A DNA stretch of 64,000 bases from CAYRXM01 sp964449465 (GTDB lineage Bacteria > Chloroflexota > Anaerolineae > JAFGEY01): the NCBI GenBank assembly GCA_964449465.1, contig CAYVBK010000011.1:62001-126000 (forward strand), written 5' to 3'. The translations under genes were made by a program, and so were the position numbers. The stretch's first letter is position 1. Each line of letters starts with the position of its first letter. The notes beneath the pieces were generated by a model. The model did not search any database. It saw only the letters and a program-made list of their open reading frames with translations, and was not told the origin of the DNA. This document shows, in pieces, positions 16,456 through 23,607 of this stretch.

Positions 16456-17867
16456 GCGTTCTTGCCTCCCAGCGAAAAAACGGTGCGCATCACAATTTTA
16501 ATATCCAGCCACAGCGACCAGTTCTCGATGTACCACAGGTCATACTTGATCCGTTCGGGGATCGAGGTGTCACCGCGCAGCCCGTTGACCTGCGCCCAAC
16601 CGGTCATGCCGCCCTTTTCCCGGTGACGTTCCATATAGCGGGGAATGCTGCGGCGAAACTGCTCGACATACATTGGGCGTTCGGGGCGCGGCCCCACCAG
16701 GCTCATCTCGCCCAAAAACACATTGATCAACTGCGGCAATTCGTCTATGTTGGTGCGGCGCAACATCTCGCCCAATTTGGTGCGGCGCGGATCGTCTTCG
16801 GTGGTCCAGCCTGGCCCACAGTTCTCGGCGTCCACGCGCATGGAGCGAAATTTGGTCATCCAAAACAACTTGCCGTCCAGCCCCATGCGCTCCTGGGTGT
16901 ACAGCACCGGCCCCGGCGAGTCGAGTTTGATCAGCAGGGCGATAAACATGAAAAAAGGCGAGAGGAAAATCAGTCCCACCGTCGAGCCGATCACGTCCAT
17001 CGCCCGCTTGAAACTCAACTTCCATCCCCGCAAAGCCACATCGCGCACCGTCAGCAAAGGCAGGCCATCCAGATCACCGATGGTGATCTGCGAAGCCATG
17101 ATCTGAAACAGGTCGGGGAAAATCTTGATATTGACCCGCCCGCCGCGTTCGCACAGCGCCACGATGCGCAGCAGTTCAGCGTGACTGGCTTCTGGCTCGC
17201 CGATGATCACCTCGCCAATCTGATGCTCCTGAATCAGGTCGGACAGTTGATCCACCGTCCCCAGCACCGGAATGCCCTGGATGCGCCGCCCCGGGCTGCC
17301 ATTGACCACGCCGATCAGCCGGTAGCCCAAATGCAGCGAGGCGACCAATTTCTGCACAATCATTTGCACCACCTCGCCGCTGCCCACCACCAACACTCGC
17401 ATCTCACACCAGCTACGGCGATACAGCCAGACGCGCAGCCGGCGATGCACCAGCCGCCCCAACCCCACAAGCAGCATGTTCAACAACCAGGCATAGACCA
17501 GCATACTGCGAGAATAATCCAGTTCAAACAGGGTGTTTTTCAAGAAAAACGATGCACCGGCAATCGAGATCAGCGTGCTGATCGAAATGGCTCCGGCGAT
17601 TGCGCTCAATTCGTCTATCCAGGGGCGAGCGCGCTCTGACTGATATAGCCGATAGAACCAGGCGATGCTGCATACCCACACCATTTGCATCAACATCAGC
17701 CCGGCATACTCGCCGAACGGACCGAGTTGCTCGGCCGGATGCGGCCAGGGCAGCCGCCGCCGCAACGCATACGCAGCATAAAACGCGCTCAGGGTCAGCA
17801 AGGCATCCGTCAGCACACACAGCGTGGTCAGGATCGTTTGGGCATACGGTTTGATGCGCTCGATCAT
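16449..17867 (-). CDS. Polyprenyl-phosphate sugar-1-phosphate transferase (WcaJ/CpsE-like)
   Basis: A 472-residue protein. It has four or five N-terminal membrane segments, a nucleotide-binding-like middle domain (RVLVVGSGEVVQMIVQKLV) and the C-terminal bacterial sugar transferase: RAMDVIGSTVGLIFLSPFF as membrane anchor, KFRSMRVDAE, and TNIDELPQLINVFLGEMSLV followed by GPRPERP. Such enzymes move a hexose-1-phosphate from a UDP-sugar onto undecaprenyl phosphate as the first step of repeat-unit assembly. ATG 17867 overlaps the stop of the upstream GT2 gene (ATGA), so the two are coupled. A shorter relative is at 43031. Confidence 0.93.
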   Translation of the reverse strand: MIERIKPYAQTILTTLCVLTDALLTLSAFYAAYALRRRLPWPHPAEQLGPFGEYAGLMLMQMVWVCSIAWFYRLYQSERARPWIDELSAIAGAISISTLISIAGASFFLKNTLFELDYSRSMLVYAWLLNMLLVGLGRLVHRRLRVWLYRRSWCEMRVLVVGSGEVVQMIVQKLVASLHLGYRLIGVVNGSPGRRIQGIPVLGTVDQLSDLIQEHQIGEVIIGEPEASHAELLRIVALCERGGRVNIKIFPDLFQIMASQITIGDLDGLPLLTVRDVALRGWKLSFKRAMDVIGSTVGLIFLSPFFMFIALLIKLDSPGPVLYTQERMGLDGKLFWMTKFRSMRVDAENCGPGWTTEDDPRRTKLGEMLRRTNIDELPQLINVFLGEMSLVGPRPERPMYVEQFRRSIPRYMERHREKGGMTGWAQVNGLRGDTSIPERIKYDLWYIENWSLWLDIKIVMRTVFSLGGKNAY

Positions 17868-18784
17868 GATTTGACACTCTTGGTTTGAGGGCGCGGCTGG
17901 CCAACCGCCTGCACGGCCATTGCCCAGCCGCCCTTGAGGAAAATACCCAGCACGATCAGCCAGCCAAGCCAAAACGGCGTGCTGGCAGCATAGTGCTTGT
18001 GGTAGAACACATACATGGCGCGGTAAAACTCGTATTGCGCCTTGCGGCTATGCCGGCTGGCTGCCCCCTTGTAATGCAGCACCGTCACCTGGGCATTGTA
18101 ATAGATTTTCCAGCCGACCTGTTTCATGCGAAAAGCCCAATCCAGCTCATCTCCATACATAAAAAAGGCCTCATCCAGCAGACCGACCTGCTGAATGGCC
18201 TCGCGGCGCGTCAACATAAAGGCCCCATTGACCGAGTCCACTTCGGTGGTTACACTTTCGTCCAGATAGGTCATATTGTAGCGAGCAAAGCGGCGGCTGT
18301 GCGGAAACAGCCGGCTCAGGCCGAGCATGTGATACATCGAAACCTCGGGCGACGGGAACGAGCGACGACATGCCTTGTCCAGCGAACCGTCTTGGCGCAC
18401 CAGACGCGGGCCGGCCGCCGCTGCCTGAGGGTGTGCTTCCATAAAAGCCAGCATGTCGGCCAACGCACTGGGCGGCAACACCGTATCGGGGTTGAGCAAC
18501 AACACATAACGCGGCAGGTCGGGTGGCGGCGGATTCTGTTCAAAACCGATGGCCCGCAGTCCCAGATTGTTGCCATAGGGAAACCCGCCATTGATCTGGC
18601 TGGCGATCAGCGTGACCTGAGGAAATTCGCTCTCAACCATCTGACAACTCTGATCTTGGGAGCAGTTGTCTACCACCCAGATGTGAAAAGAAAAATCGCC
18701 CTGGCTGGCCAGCACCGAATTCAAACAGTCGCGCATCAGATCGGGCGTACGATAGTTTAGGATTAAAATCGCTACATCAAGCAT
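17864..18784 (-). CDS. Glycosyltransferase family 2
   Basis: A 306-residue GT2 enzyme of the rhamnosyltransferase-like kind. The N-terminus AILILNYRTPDLMRDCLNSV is the nucleotide-sugar fold. The DxD-like region is LLNPDTVLP, and the acceptor side has GAFMLTRREAIQQVGLLDE followed by FFMYGDELDWAFR. A C-terminal hydrophobic stretch may touch the membrane. It probably adds a sugar to the lipid-linked product of the coupled transferase. ATG 18784 is chosen as the canonical beta-strand start; an ATG further upstream at 18859 has no clear ribosome site. Confidence 0.92.
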   Translation of the reverse strand: MLDVAILILNYRTPDLMRDCLNSVLASQGDFSFHIWVVDNCSQDQSCQMVESEFPQVTLIASQINGGFPYGNNLGLRAIGFEQNPPPPDLPRYVLLLNPDTVLPPSALADMLAFMEAHPQAAAAGPRLVRQDGSLDKACRRSFPSPEVSMYHMLGLSRLFPHSRRFARYNMTYLDESVTTEVDSVNGAFMLTRREAIQQVGLLDEAFFMYGDELDWAFRMKQVGWKIYYNAQVTVLHYKGAASRHSRKAQYEFYRAMYVFYHKHYAASTPFWLGWLIVLGIFLKGGWAMAVQAVGQPRPQTKSVKS

Positions 18785-19068
18785 TTTACATGTCTTTCCT
18801 ATCCCAAACAAATCAGAACTGACAAACCATCCGAGAGCACTGAGCGGTAGGATCCCCAACCTGGCAATTTTAGCGCACTGAATGGGGTATTCCCGAACAA
18901 GTTCGGGATTCCGACAGCCTCAAGTGGGGCAACGAATAGTCTCTCTGACAGACTGCCAGGAGACCATGGTCAAATGCCCTGATTGTACTCAAAACTCACC
19001 AGAGGCGCAAACGCCATCCTCTGGATTGGATCGCTCCATCACATCGTCTGCCGCCGCTACAGGTTTCT
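18785..19068. other. Intergenic stretch between the GT2 gene and the Amt operon
   Basis: No gene is supported. It holds an inverted repeat, TCCCGAAC-AA-GTTCGGGA (18891-18908), that could be an operator or a small hairpin. A related half, ATCCCGAACCTGTTC, is seen at about 30704-30718. An open frame over 18882-19193 has no ribosome site or recognisable product. Confidence 0.5.
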
Positions 19069-19097
19069 TTGTCCTCGCTCTCTATCGGTGGTATAAT
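19069..19097 (+). promoter_or_regulatory. Promoter of the Amt-nadD-FeS-kinase operon
   Basis: TTGTCC (19069-19074), 17-base spacer, perfect TATAAT (19092-19097). Transcription would start near 19104, putting the 133-bp repeat inside the 5' untranslated region. Confidence 0.65.
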
Positions 19098-19115
19098 TTC
19101 GCAAATGTTCGCTCA

Positions 19116-19248
19116 AGGAGCGTGCTGAAAAACCCTCTCACCACCAAGACACAAAAGGCACAAAGTATTTCTAGCAGATCAGAAGCATCGTAAACCTTTG
19201 TGTTCTTGGTGTCCTTTGTGGTAAAAATAGACTTTTTCAGCGGCCTCC
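19116..19248. repeat. 133-bp palindromic interspersed repeat, copy 1
   Basis: The ends are an imperfect inverted repeat: AGGAGCGTGCTGAAAAA on the left and the complement of GGAGGCCGCTGAAAAA on the right. Inside, ACCACCAAGACACAAAAGG pairs with CCTTTGTGTTCTTGGTG further right. The second copy at 34282-34414 has exactly the same length. No coding capacity is seen. It lies in the leader of the Amt operon, and its right edge abuts the Amt ribosome site. Confidence 0.85.
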
Positions 19249-19260
19249 AAGGAGGTTCTC

Positions 19261-20775
19261 TTGACTCGTTATATCCTGCCCGTTTTGTGTGTTTTGTTCA
19301 TCACCGTCGTGCCGGCGCAGGCTGCCGAGGATACCGCGCCGCCGCCCCTGGCCTGGGCGCCGCTGCTGGCCTGGTTGGTGCCCATCGGGTTGGGACTGCT
19401 GGCCTGTGGTGTAGCCGCGCCGGAGCGCATCTCGGCAGTGATCGGCCAGGGATGGCTGGCTTGTGGCATTGCCATCATCGGCTATTGGCTGGGCGGCATG
19501 GCCTGGCAGTTTGGCGGGGTGGGCTTTTTCCTCGATCATCCTGACCTGGCCGGATTGACCAAAGAATGGGCCTGGCGTGGCCTGCCCGGCAGCGGCGGCG
19601 TGTTGGGACTGGAAGGATGGATGCTGGGCGGCGGCGCGGCCACTCCCACTGCCCGGCTGCTTTTCTGGTCACAATTGCCCTGGCTGACTACGGCGGTGGC
19701 CATTCCATTGTGGTCGCTGCAAGGCCGTGCCGGGCCGGTAACGCGCTTTTTGAGCGGCCTGCTGATGGCTGGCCTGTGCGCCATTTTTGGCAACTGGGTA
19801 TGGGGCGGCGGCTGGTTGACCGCTTTGAATCTGGGGCGCGGCTTTGTGGATGCCTGGGGGATGGCCCCGGTCCACCTGGCCGGCGCAGCCTGCGCCCTCA
19901 CCGGCATCCTCTTTTGGGGTGTGCGCCGTCCCCCCGATGGAACCGAGCCGCCCACCTATACGCCGATGCCATCGCAAAGCCTGCCGGCCGTCGCCGCGCT
20001 GGGCGCGTGGCTGGCCCTGATCGGTTGGGTGGGCTGGATTCTCAGCACTCCATTTGCCCTGGCTGCCTCCTGGTATCGCTTTTCGTGGGACACCCTGATC
20101 GGCCTGATGCTGGCTGCTGCCGGCGGCGGTATGGCCGCTGCCCTGTATTGCTGGCTGACCACCGGCGATTTGAATTCGTTGATGGTGTCTCGGGCGGTCA
20201 TCGCCGCGCTGATCGCTTCGACCGGTGTGCCGTTTATGTCCTTTGAGGCCGCGCTGGCGGTGGGAGCAATAGCCGGCATCTTGATGCCGTTGACACATTA
20301 TCTGATTGAGCACCTGCTGCGCCTGGACGATCCCACTGCGGTGATTGCCACACATGGCCTGCCGGCGCTGTGGGGACTGCTGGCAGTGGGCCTGTTCACC
20401 GATGGACGTACCGGGCAAGACGTTTCAAATACAGCGATGGCCTATGGATGGACGGCTCAGCTTCAGGCACAGGCTATCGGCGCGGCGGCCATTTTGGTTG
20501 TCACCCTGCTGCTGTCTGCGCTGCTGTTTGGGGTGATGCGCGGGGCAAGTCGCGCCTGGCGTGGCGAATATGCCCTGCGCCTGCCGCGCCCTGCGACACC
20601 GGCCGCTCCAGGTGTATGGTCGGCGCGCTGGCAGCAGATTGCCCGGCTGCCGGGTTTGTTGTTTACGCGCCGCCAGGCTGCTCCCGACAACCGCCCTGTA
20701 GAAGAGCAGATCGCCCCTAACGCCCAGAGCAACGACGAGCAACCTGCGCCTGAACCGGAGGCTTGGACAGAATGA
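19261..20775 (+). CDS. Amt/Rh-family ammonium transporter-like protein
   Basis: A 504-residue protein: signal peptide or first helix (1-22), about eleven hydrophobic segments and a polar C-terminal tail from about 430. Family marks are FGNWVWGGGWL, VDAWGMAPVHLAGA (His205) and DDPTAVIATHGLPALWG (His365), which match the twin pore histidines of Amt proteins. It is divergent from AmtB in between. Most likely it conducts or senses ammonium. The start is TTG at 19261, with AGGAGG six bases upstream. No glnK/P-II gene is adjacent. It shares four bases with nadD, so the operon order is Amt, nadD, Fe-S protein, DUF362, kinase. Confidence 0.8.
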   Translation: MTRYILPVLCVLFITVVPAQAAEDTAPPPLAWAPLLAWLVPIGLGLLACGVAAPERISAVIGQGWLACGIAIIGYWLGGMAWQFGGVGFFLDHPDLAGLTKEWAWRGLPGSGGVLGLEGWMLGGGAATPTARLLFWSQLPWLTTAVAIPLWSLQGRAGPVTRFLSGLLMAGLCAIFGNWVWGGGWLTALNLGRGFVDAWGMAPVHLAGAACALTGILFWGVRRPPDGTEPPTYTPMPSQSLPAVAALGAWLALIGWVGWILSTPFALAASWYRFSWDTLIGLMLAAAGGGMAAALYCWLTTGDLNSLMVSRAVIAALIASTGVPFMSFEAALAVGAIAGILMPLTHYLIEHLLRLDDPTAVIATHGLPALWGLLAVGLFTDGRTGQDVSNTAMAYGWTAQLQAQAIGAAAILVVTLLLSALLFGVMRGASRAWRGEYALRLPRPATPAAPGVWSARWQQIARLPGLLFTRRQAAPDNRPVEEQIAPNAQSNDEQPAPEPEAWTE

Positions 20776-21392
20776 GTTGGCAAATCGGCGTGATAGGAGG
20801 CACTTTTGACCCGATTCACATCGGCCATTTGATCGTGGCCGAACAGGTGCGCACGCGCCTGGGCCTCGATCAGATGATTTTTGTGCCGGCCGGCATGCCG
20901 CCGCACAAGCTCGATCAAACTGTGACACCGGCGCAGCAGCGATTCGAGATGGTGCAACTAGCCATTGCCGACAATCCTCATTTTGCATCCTCACGCATTG
21001 ATATGGAGCGATTGGGGCCATCTTATACAGTAGATACCCTTCGCCTGCTGCTGGATCGCTGGGGCGCCCAAACCGAGATTTATTTTTTGATGGGTTCGGA
21101 TTCGCTGATCGAGTTGCCCACCTGGCGACAACCCGACCGCCTGATGCGCCTGTGTCGTATCGTGGCGGTGGGGCGGCCCGGCTATGGCGTGGATATGGCC
21201 GAACTGGACCGGCTGCTGCCCGGCGCGGCCATGCTCATCCGACTGATGGATACGCCGATCATTGATATTTCATCTACCGACATCAAACGTCGTGCGCGCG
21301 AAGGCCGCTCGATCCGCTATATGGTGCCGGCCAGCGTTGAGCAGTATATCTGCGCCCACCAGCTCTACAGAAAGGGACAACAAGATGAATGA
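20772..21392 (+). CDS. nadD: Nicotinate-nucleotide adenylyltransferase
   Basis: A 206-residue NadD, which makes deamido-NAD from nicotinate mononucleotide and ATP. The nucleotidyltransferase motif GVIGGTFDPIHIGHLIVAEQ starts at residue 5. FVPAGMPPHK and a C-terminal ISSTDIKRRAREGRSIRYMVP (the ISST signature) complete the family. ATG 20772 overlaps the Amt stop (ATGA) with GGAGG ten bases upstream. In many bacteria nadD neighbours rsfS; here the two are split. Confidence 0.96.
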   Translation: MSWQIGVIGGTFDPIHIGHLIVAEQVRTRLGLDQMIFVPAGMPPHKLDQTVTPAQQRFEMVQLAIADNPHFASSRIDMERLGPSYTVDTLRLLLDRWGAQTEIYFLMGSDSLIELPTWRQPDRLMRLCRIVAVGRPGYGVDMAELDRLLPGAAMLIRLMDTPIIDISSTDIKRRAREGRSIRYMVPASVEQYICAHQLYRKGQQDE

Positions 21393-22464
21393 TGATATTT
21401 ATCGTGCGCTGGCCCAACGGCTAGATGCCACACCCAACGGCTTTCCGGCGACCGAGAGCGGTGTCGAACTGCGGTTGCTGGCCCGGCTGTTCGATCCATC
21501 GGAAGCGAAACTGGCCAGAGTGATGCGGATGAGCGGCGAGCCGGCCGCCGACATTGCCGCCCGAGTCGGCCTGGAAACCCGGCAGGTTCAGCAAACGCTC
21601 AAGGGAATGGCCCGCAAAGGGCTGATCTGGGCCGGGCGCGGCGATGGGCAGATGATCTTTGGGCTGCTGCCTTTTGTGGTGGGATTTTACGAGGCGCAGT
21701 TGGGGCAGATGGATGCCGACCTGGCTGCGCTGGTAGAACAGTATTTTCAAGACAGTCGGATGAGCCTCTTGCAAACGGAACCGGCTCTGCATCGCGTCAT
21801 TCCGGTCGAGCAGGCCATCCCGTTTGACCTCCAGGTGTTTCCCTATGAACAAGCTGCTGCCTTGATCGAAAATGCCCGCGCCTGGGGCGTGCGAGATTGC
21901 GTCTGTCGGGTGCAGCGCCGGCTGGTAGGGCAGGGCTGTGACGCGCCGGTGCATAACTGTGTCAGTTTTGCGCCTGTTGAAGGAGCGTTCGATCAACACC
22001 CGGTGACGCAAGCGATCAGCAAGCAAGAGGCCTTGCGCATCGTGCACGAGGCCGAGCAGGCTGGGCTGGTTCATACTACCGGCAATTACCGCGATGGACA
22101 TTCGTACATTTGCAACTGTTGCACCTGCTGCTGCGGCATTTTGCGTGGCGTGGCCGAGTTTGACATGCCTACGGCGGTGGCGCGATCTGATTTTTACGCC
22201 GTTGTAGACCGTGATACATGCATAGCCTGTGGAAATTGCCTGGAGCGCTGCTCATTTTATGCCCTGTCGGTAGACGACGCGGGCTGTGCCGTAGACATAC
22301 ACCGCTGTGTGGGCTGCGGGCTGTGTGCGATGGCCTGCCCGGTGGGCGCCCTCTCGCTGACCCGCCGCGCCGAGGGGGAGCATCCCTTTTTGCCGACCAA
22401 TGAGGGAGAGTGGCAGCAAGCACGGGCAGATGAGCGGGGATTGGCATTGGCGGACATTTTATAA
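21385..22464 (+). CDS. 4Fe-4S protein with an N-terminal helix-turn-helix-like segment
   Basis: A 359-residue soluble protein. Residues about 25-80 resemble a winged helix (GEPAADIAARVGLETRQVQQ, then LKGMARKGLIWAGR). The middle has Cys-rich blocks CVCR, GCDAPVHNC and CNCCTCCCG. The C-terminus holds two ferredoxin clusters, CIACGNCLERC and CVGCGLCAMACPVG. I know comparable Fe-S proteins from anaerobes but no assigned function. It could be an electron carrier with a redox-sensing DNA-binding domain. It overlaps nadD by eight bases and precedes DUF362 by 12. The second cluster has the usual CP end; the first ends C-S. Confidence 0.8.
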   Translation: MNDDIYRALAQRLDATPNGFPATESGVELRLLARLFDPSEAKLARVMRMSGEPAADIAARVGLETRQVQQTLKGMARKGLIWAGRGDGQMIFGLLPFVVGFYEAQLGQMDADLAALVEQYFQDSRMSLLQTEPALHRVIPVEQAIPFDLQVFPYEQAAALIENARAWGVRDCVCRVQRRLVGQGCDAPVHNCVSFAPVEGAFDQHPVTQAISKQEALRIVHEAEQAGLVHTTGNYRDGHSYICNCCTCCCGILRGVAEFDMPTAVARSDFYAVVDRDTCIACGNCLERCSFYALSVDDAGCAVDIHRCVGCGLCAMACPVGALSLTRRAEGEHPFLPTNEGEWQQARADERGLALADIL

Positions 22465-22476
22465 TCAGGGGTCAAA

Positions 22477-23607
22477 ATGGTCACAGAGAAAACAATAGTA
22501 TCAGTAACGGGGTGTGCCACTTATGACCAGGATGCGGTTCGACAGGCCGTGCAGGCTGTATTGACGCCGCTCGGCGGCCTGAAGCGATTTGTGCAGCCGG
22601 GCATGCGCGTGCTGCTCAAACCCAATTTGCTCAGCGATGCGCGTTGGGAGCAGGCCATTACCACCCATCCGATGGTGCTGCAAACGGTGGCCGAGATGGT
22701 GAGTGAACTGGGCGGCGTGGTGTGGATCGGCGACTCGCCGGGCGGGCCCATCGCCGAAAATCCGCAGGTGTATCGGCAAACCGGCACGACGCAAGTGGCC
22801 GCGCAGGTAGGCGGCGAACTGCTGACTTTTGAGGGCGTGACCTGGAAACAGGTAGACGGTCGCAGCTATTACATCGCCCGGCCAGTGCTGGAGGCCGATC
22901 TGGTCATCAACCTGCCCAAGCTCAAGCCACACATGCTGACCCTCTATACCGGGGCGGTGAAAAACCTGTTTGGCGTCATTCCGGGCCAACGCAAACGCGA
23001 ACTGCACATGCGCGCGCCGGGTGTCATAGATTTCAGCGCGGTGTTGGTGGATGTGCTGGAACTGACCCGCCCCGGCCTGACTCTGATGGATGGCATTTTG
23101 GGGCAAGAGGGTCAGGGGCCGGGTGCCAGCGGCACGCCGCACTGGTACCGCTGCCTGGCTGCCTCGACCGACCCGGTGGCACTGGACACGGTGATGGCGC
23201 AGGCGATGGGCTACCGCCCCGGCCAGGTGATTCATCTGGCGCAGGCCGGACAGCGCGGGCTGGGCGCGTCAGACCCTACACAGATCGAGGTTGCAGGAGA
23301 TCCATCGGTGTTGGCTTTTGGCCAATTGCACCTTCCTCATACACACTGGTATCTGAGCATGCCCTCGTGGTTGAGCGCGCCGGTGCAGCGCATGGTCAAA
23401 ATCCGCCCCGATTTGAACGCCGCGCAGTGCATTGGCTGTGGCCGCTGCTCCGATATATGCCCCGGCAACGCCATCACACCCGGCAAACCGCCCATCTTTG
23501 ATTTCTCCAAATGTGTGGGCTGCCTGTGCTGTGTGGAAATCTGCCCACGCCACGCCCTCTCGCTCCATCAAAGCCGGGTGGCTCGATGGTTGGGAGTAGG
23601 AAGGTGA
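22477..23607 (+). CDS. DUF362 domain protein with C-terminal ferredoxin clusters
   Basis: A 376-residue protein. The DUF362 region spans about 1-300, with LLKPNLLSDARWEQAITTHP, VVWIGDSPGGP and INLPKLKPHMLTLYTGAVKN. The end has two 4Fe-4S motifs, CIGCGRCSDICPGNAI and CVGCLCCVEICPRHAL. The DUF362 family is of unknown function, though its members often sit with Fe-S proteins. It is in the operon with the Fe-S protein just upstream and overlaps the histidine kinase start by four bases, which suggests a redox sensing or electron-transfer unit. Confidence 0.9.
   Translation: MVTEKTIVSVTGCATYDQDAVRQAVQAVLTPLGGLKRFVQPGMRVLLKPNLLSDARWEQAITTHPMVLQTVAEMVSELGGVVWIGDSPGGPIAENPQVYRQTGTTQVAAQVGGELLTFEGVTWKQVDGRSYYIARPVLEADLVINLPKLKPHMLTLYTGAVKNLFGVIPGQRKRELHMRAPGVIDFSAVLVDVLELTRPGLTLMDGILGQEGQGPGASGTPHWYRCLAASTDPVALDTVMAQAMGYRPGQVIHLAQAGQRGLGASDPTQIEVAGDPSVLAFGQLHLPHTHWYLSMPSWLSAPVQRMVKIRPDLNAAQCIGCGRCSDICPGNAITPGKPPIFDFSKCVGCLCCVEICPRHALSLHQSRVARWLGVGR

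Noticed and set aside
16308..17639. 443-codon open frame on the plus strand
   Set aside because: Antisense to the sugar transferase; the translation is rich in His/Gln/Arg and shows no domain or ribosome site.
18882..19193. 103-codon frame in the gap before the Amt operon
   Set aside because: No ribosome site; it runs through the promoter and into the 133-bp repeat, and the translation has no family features.
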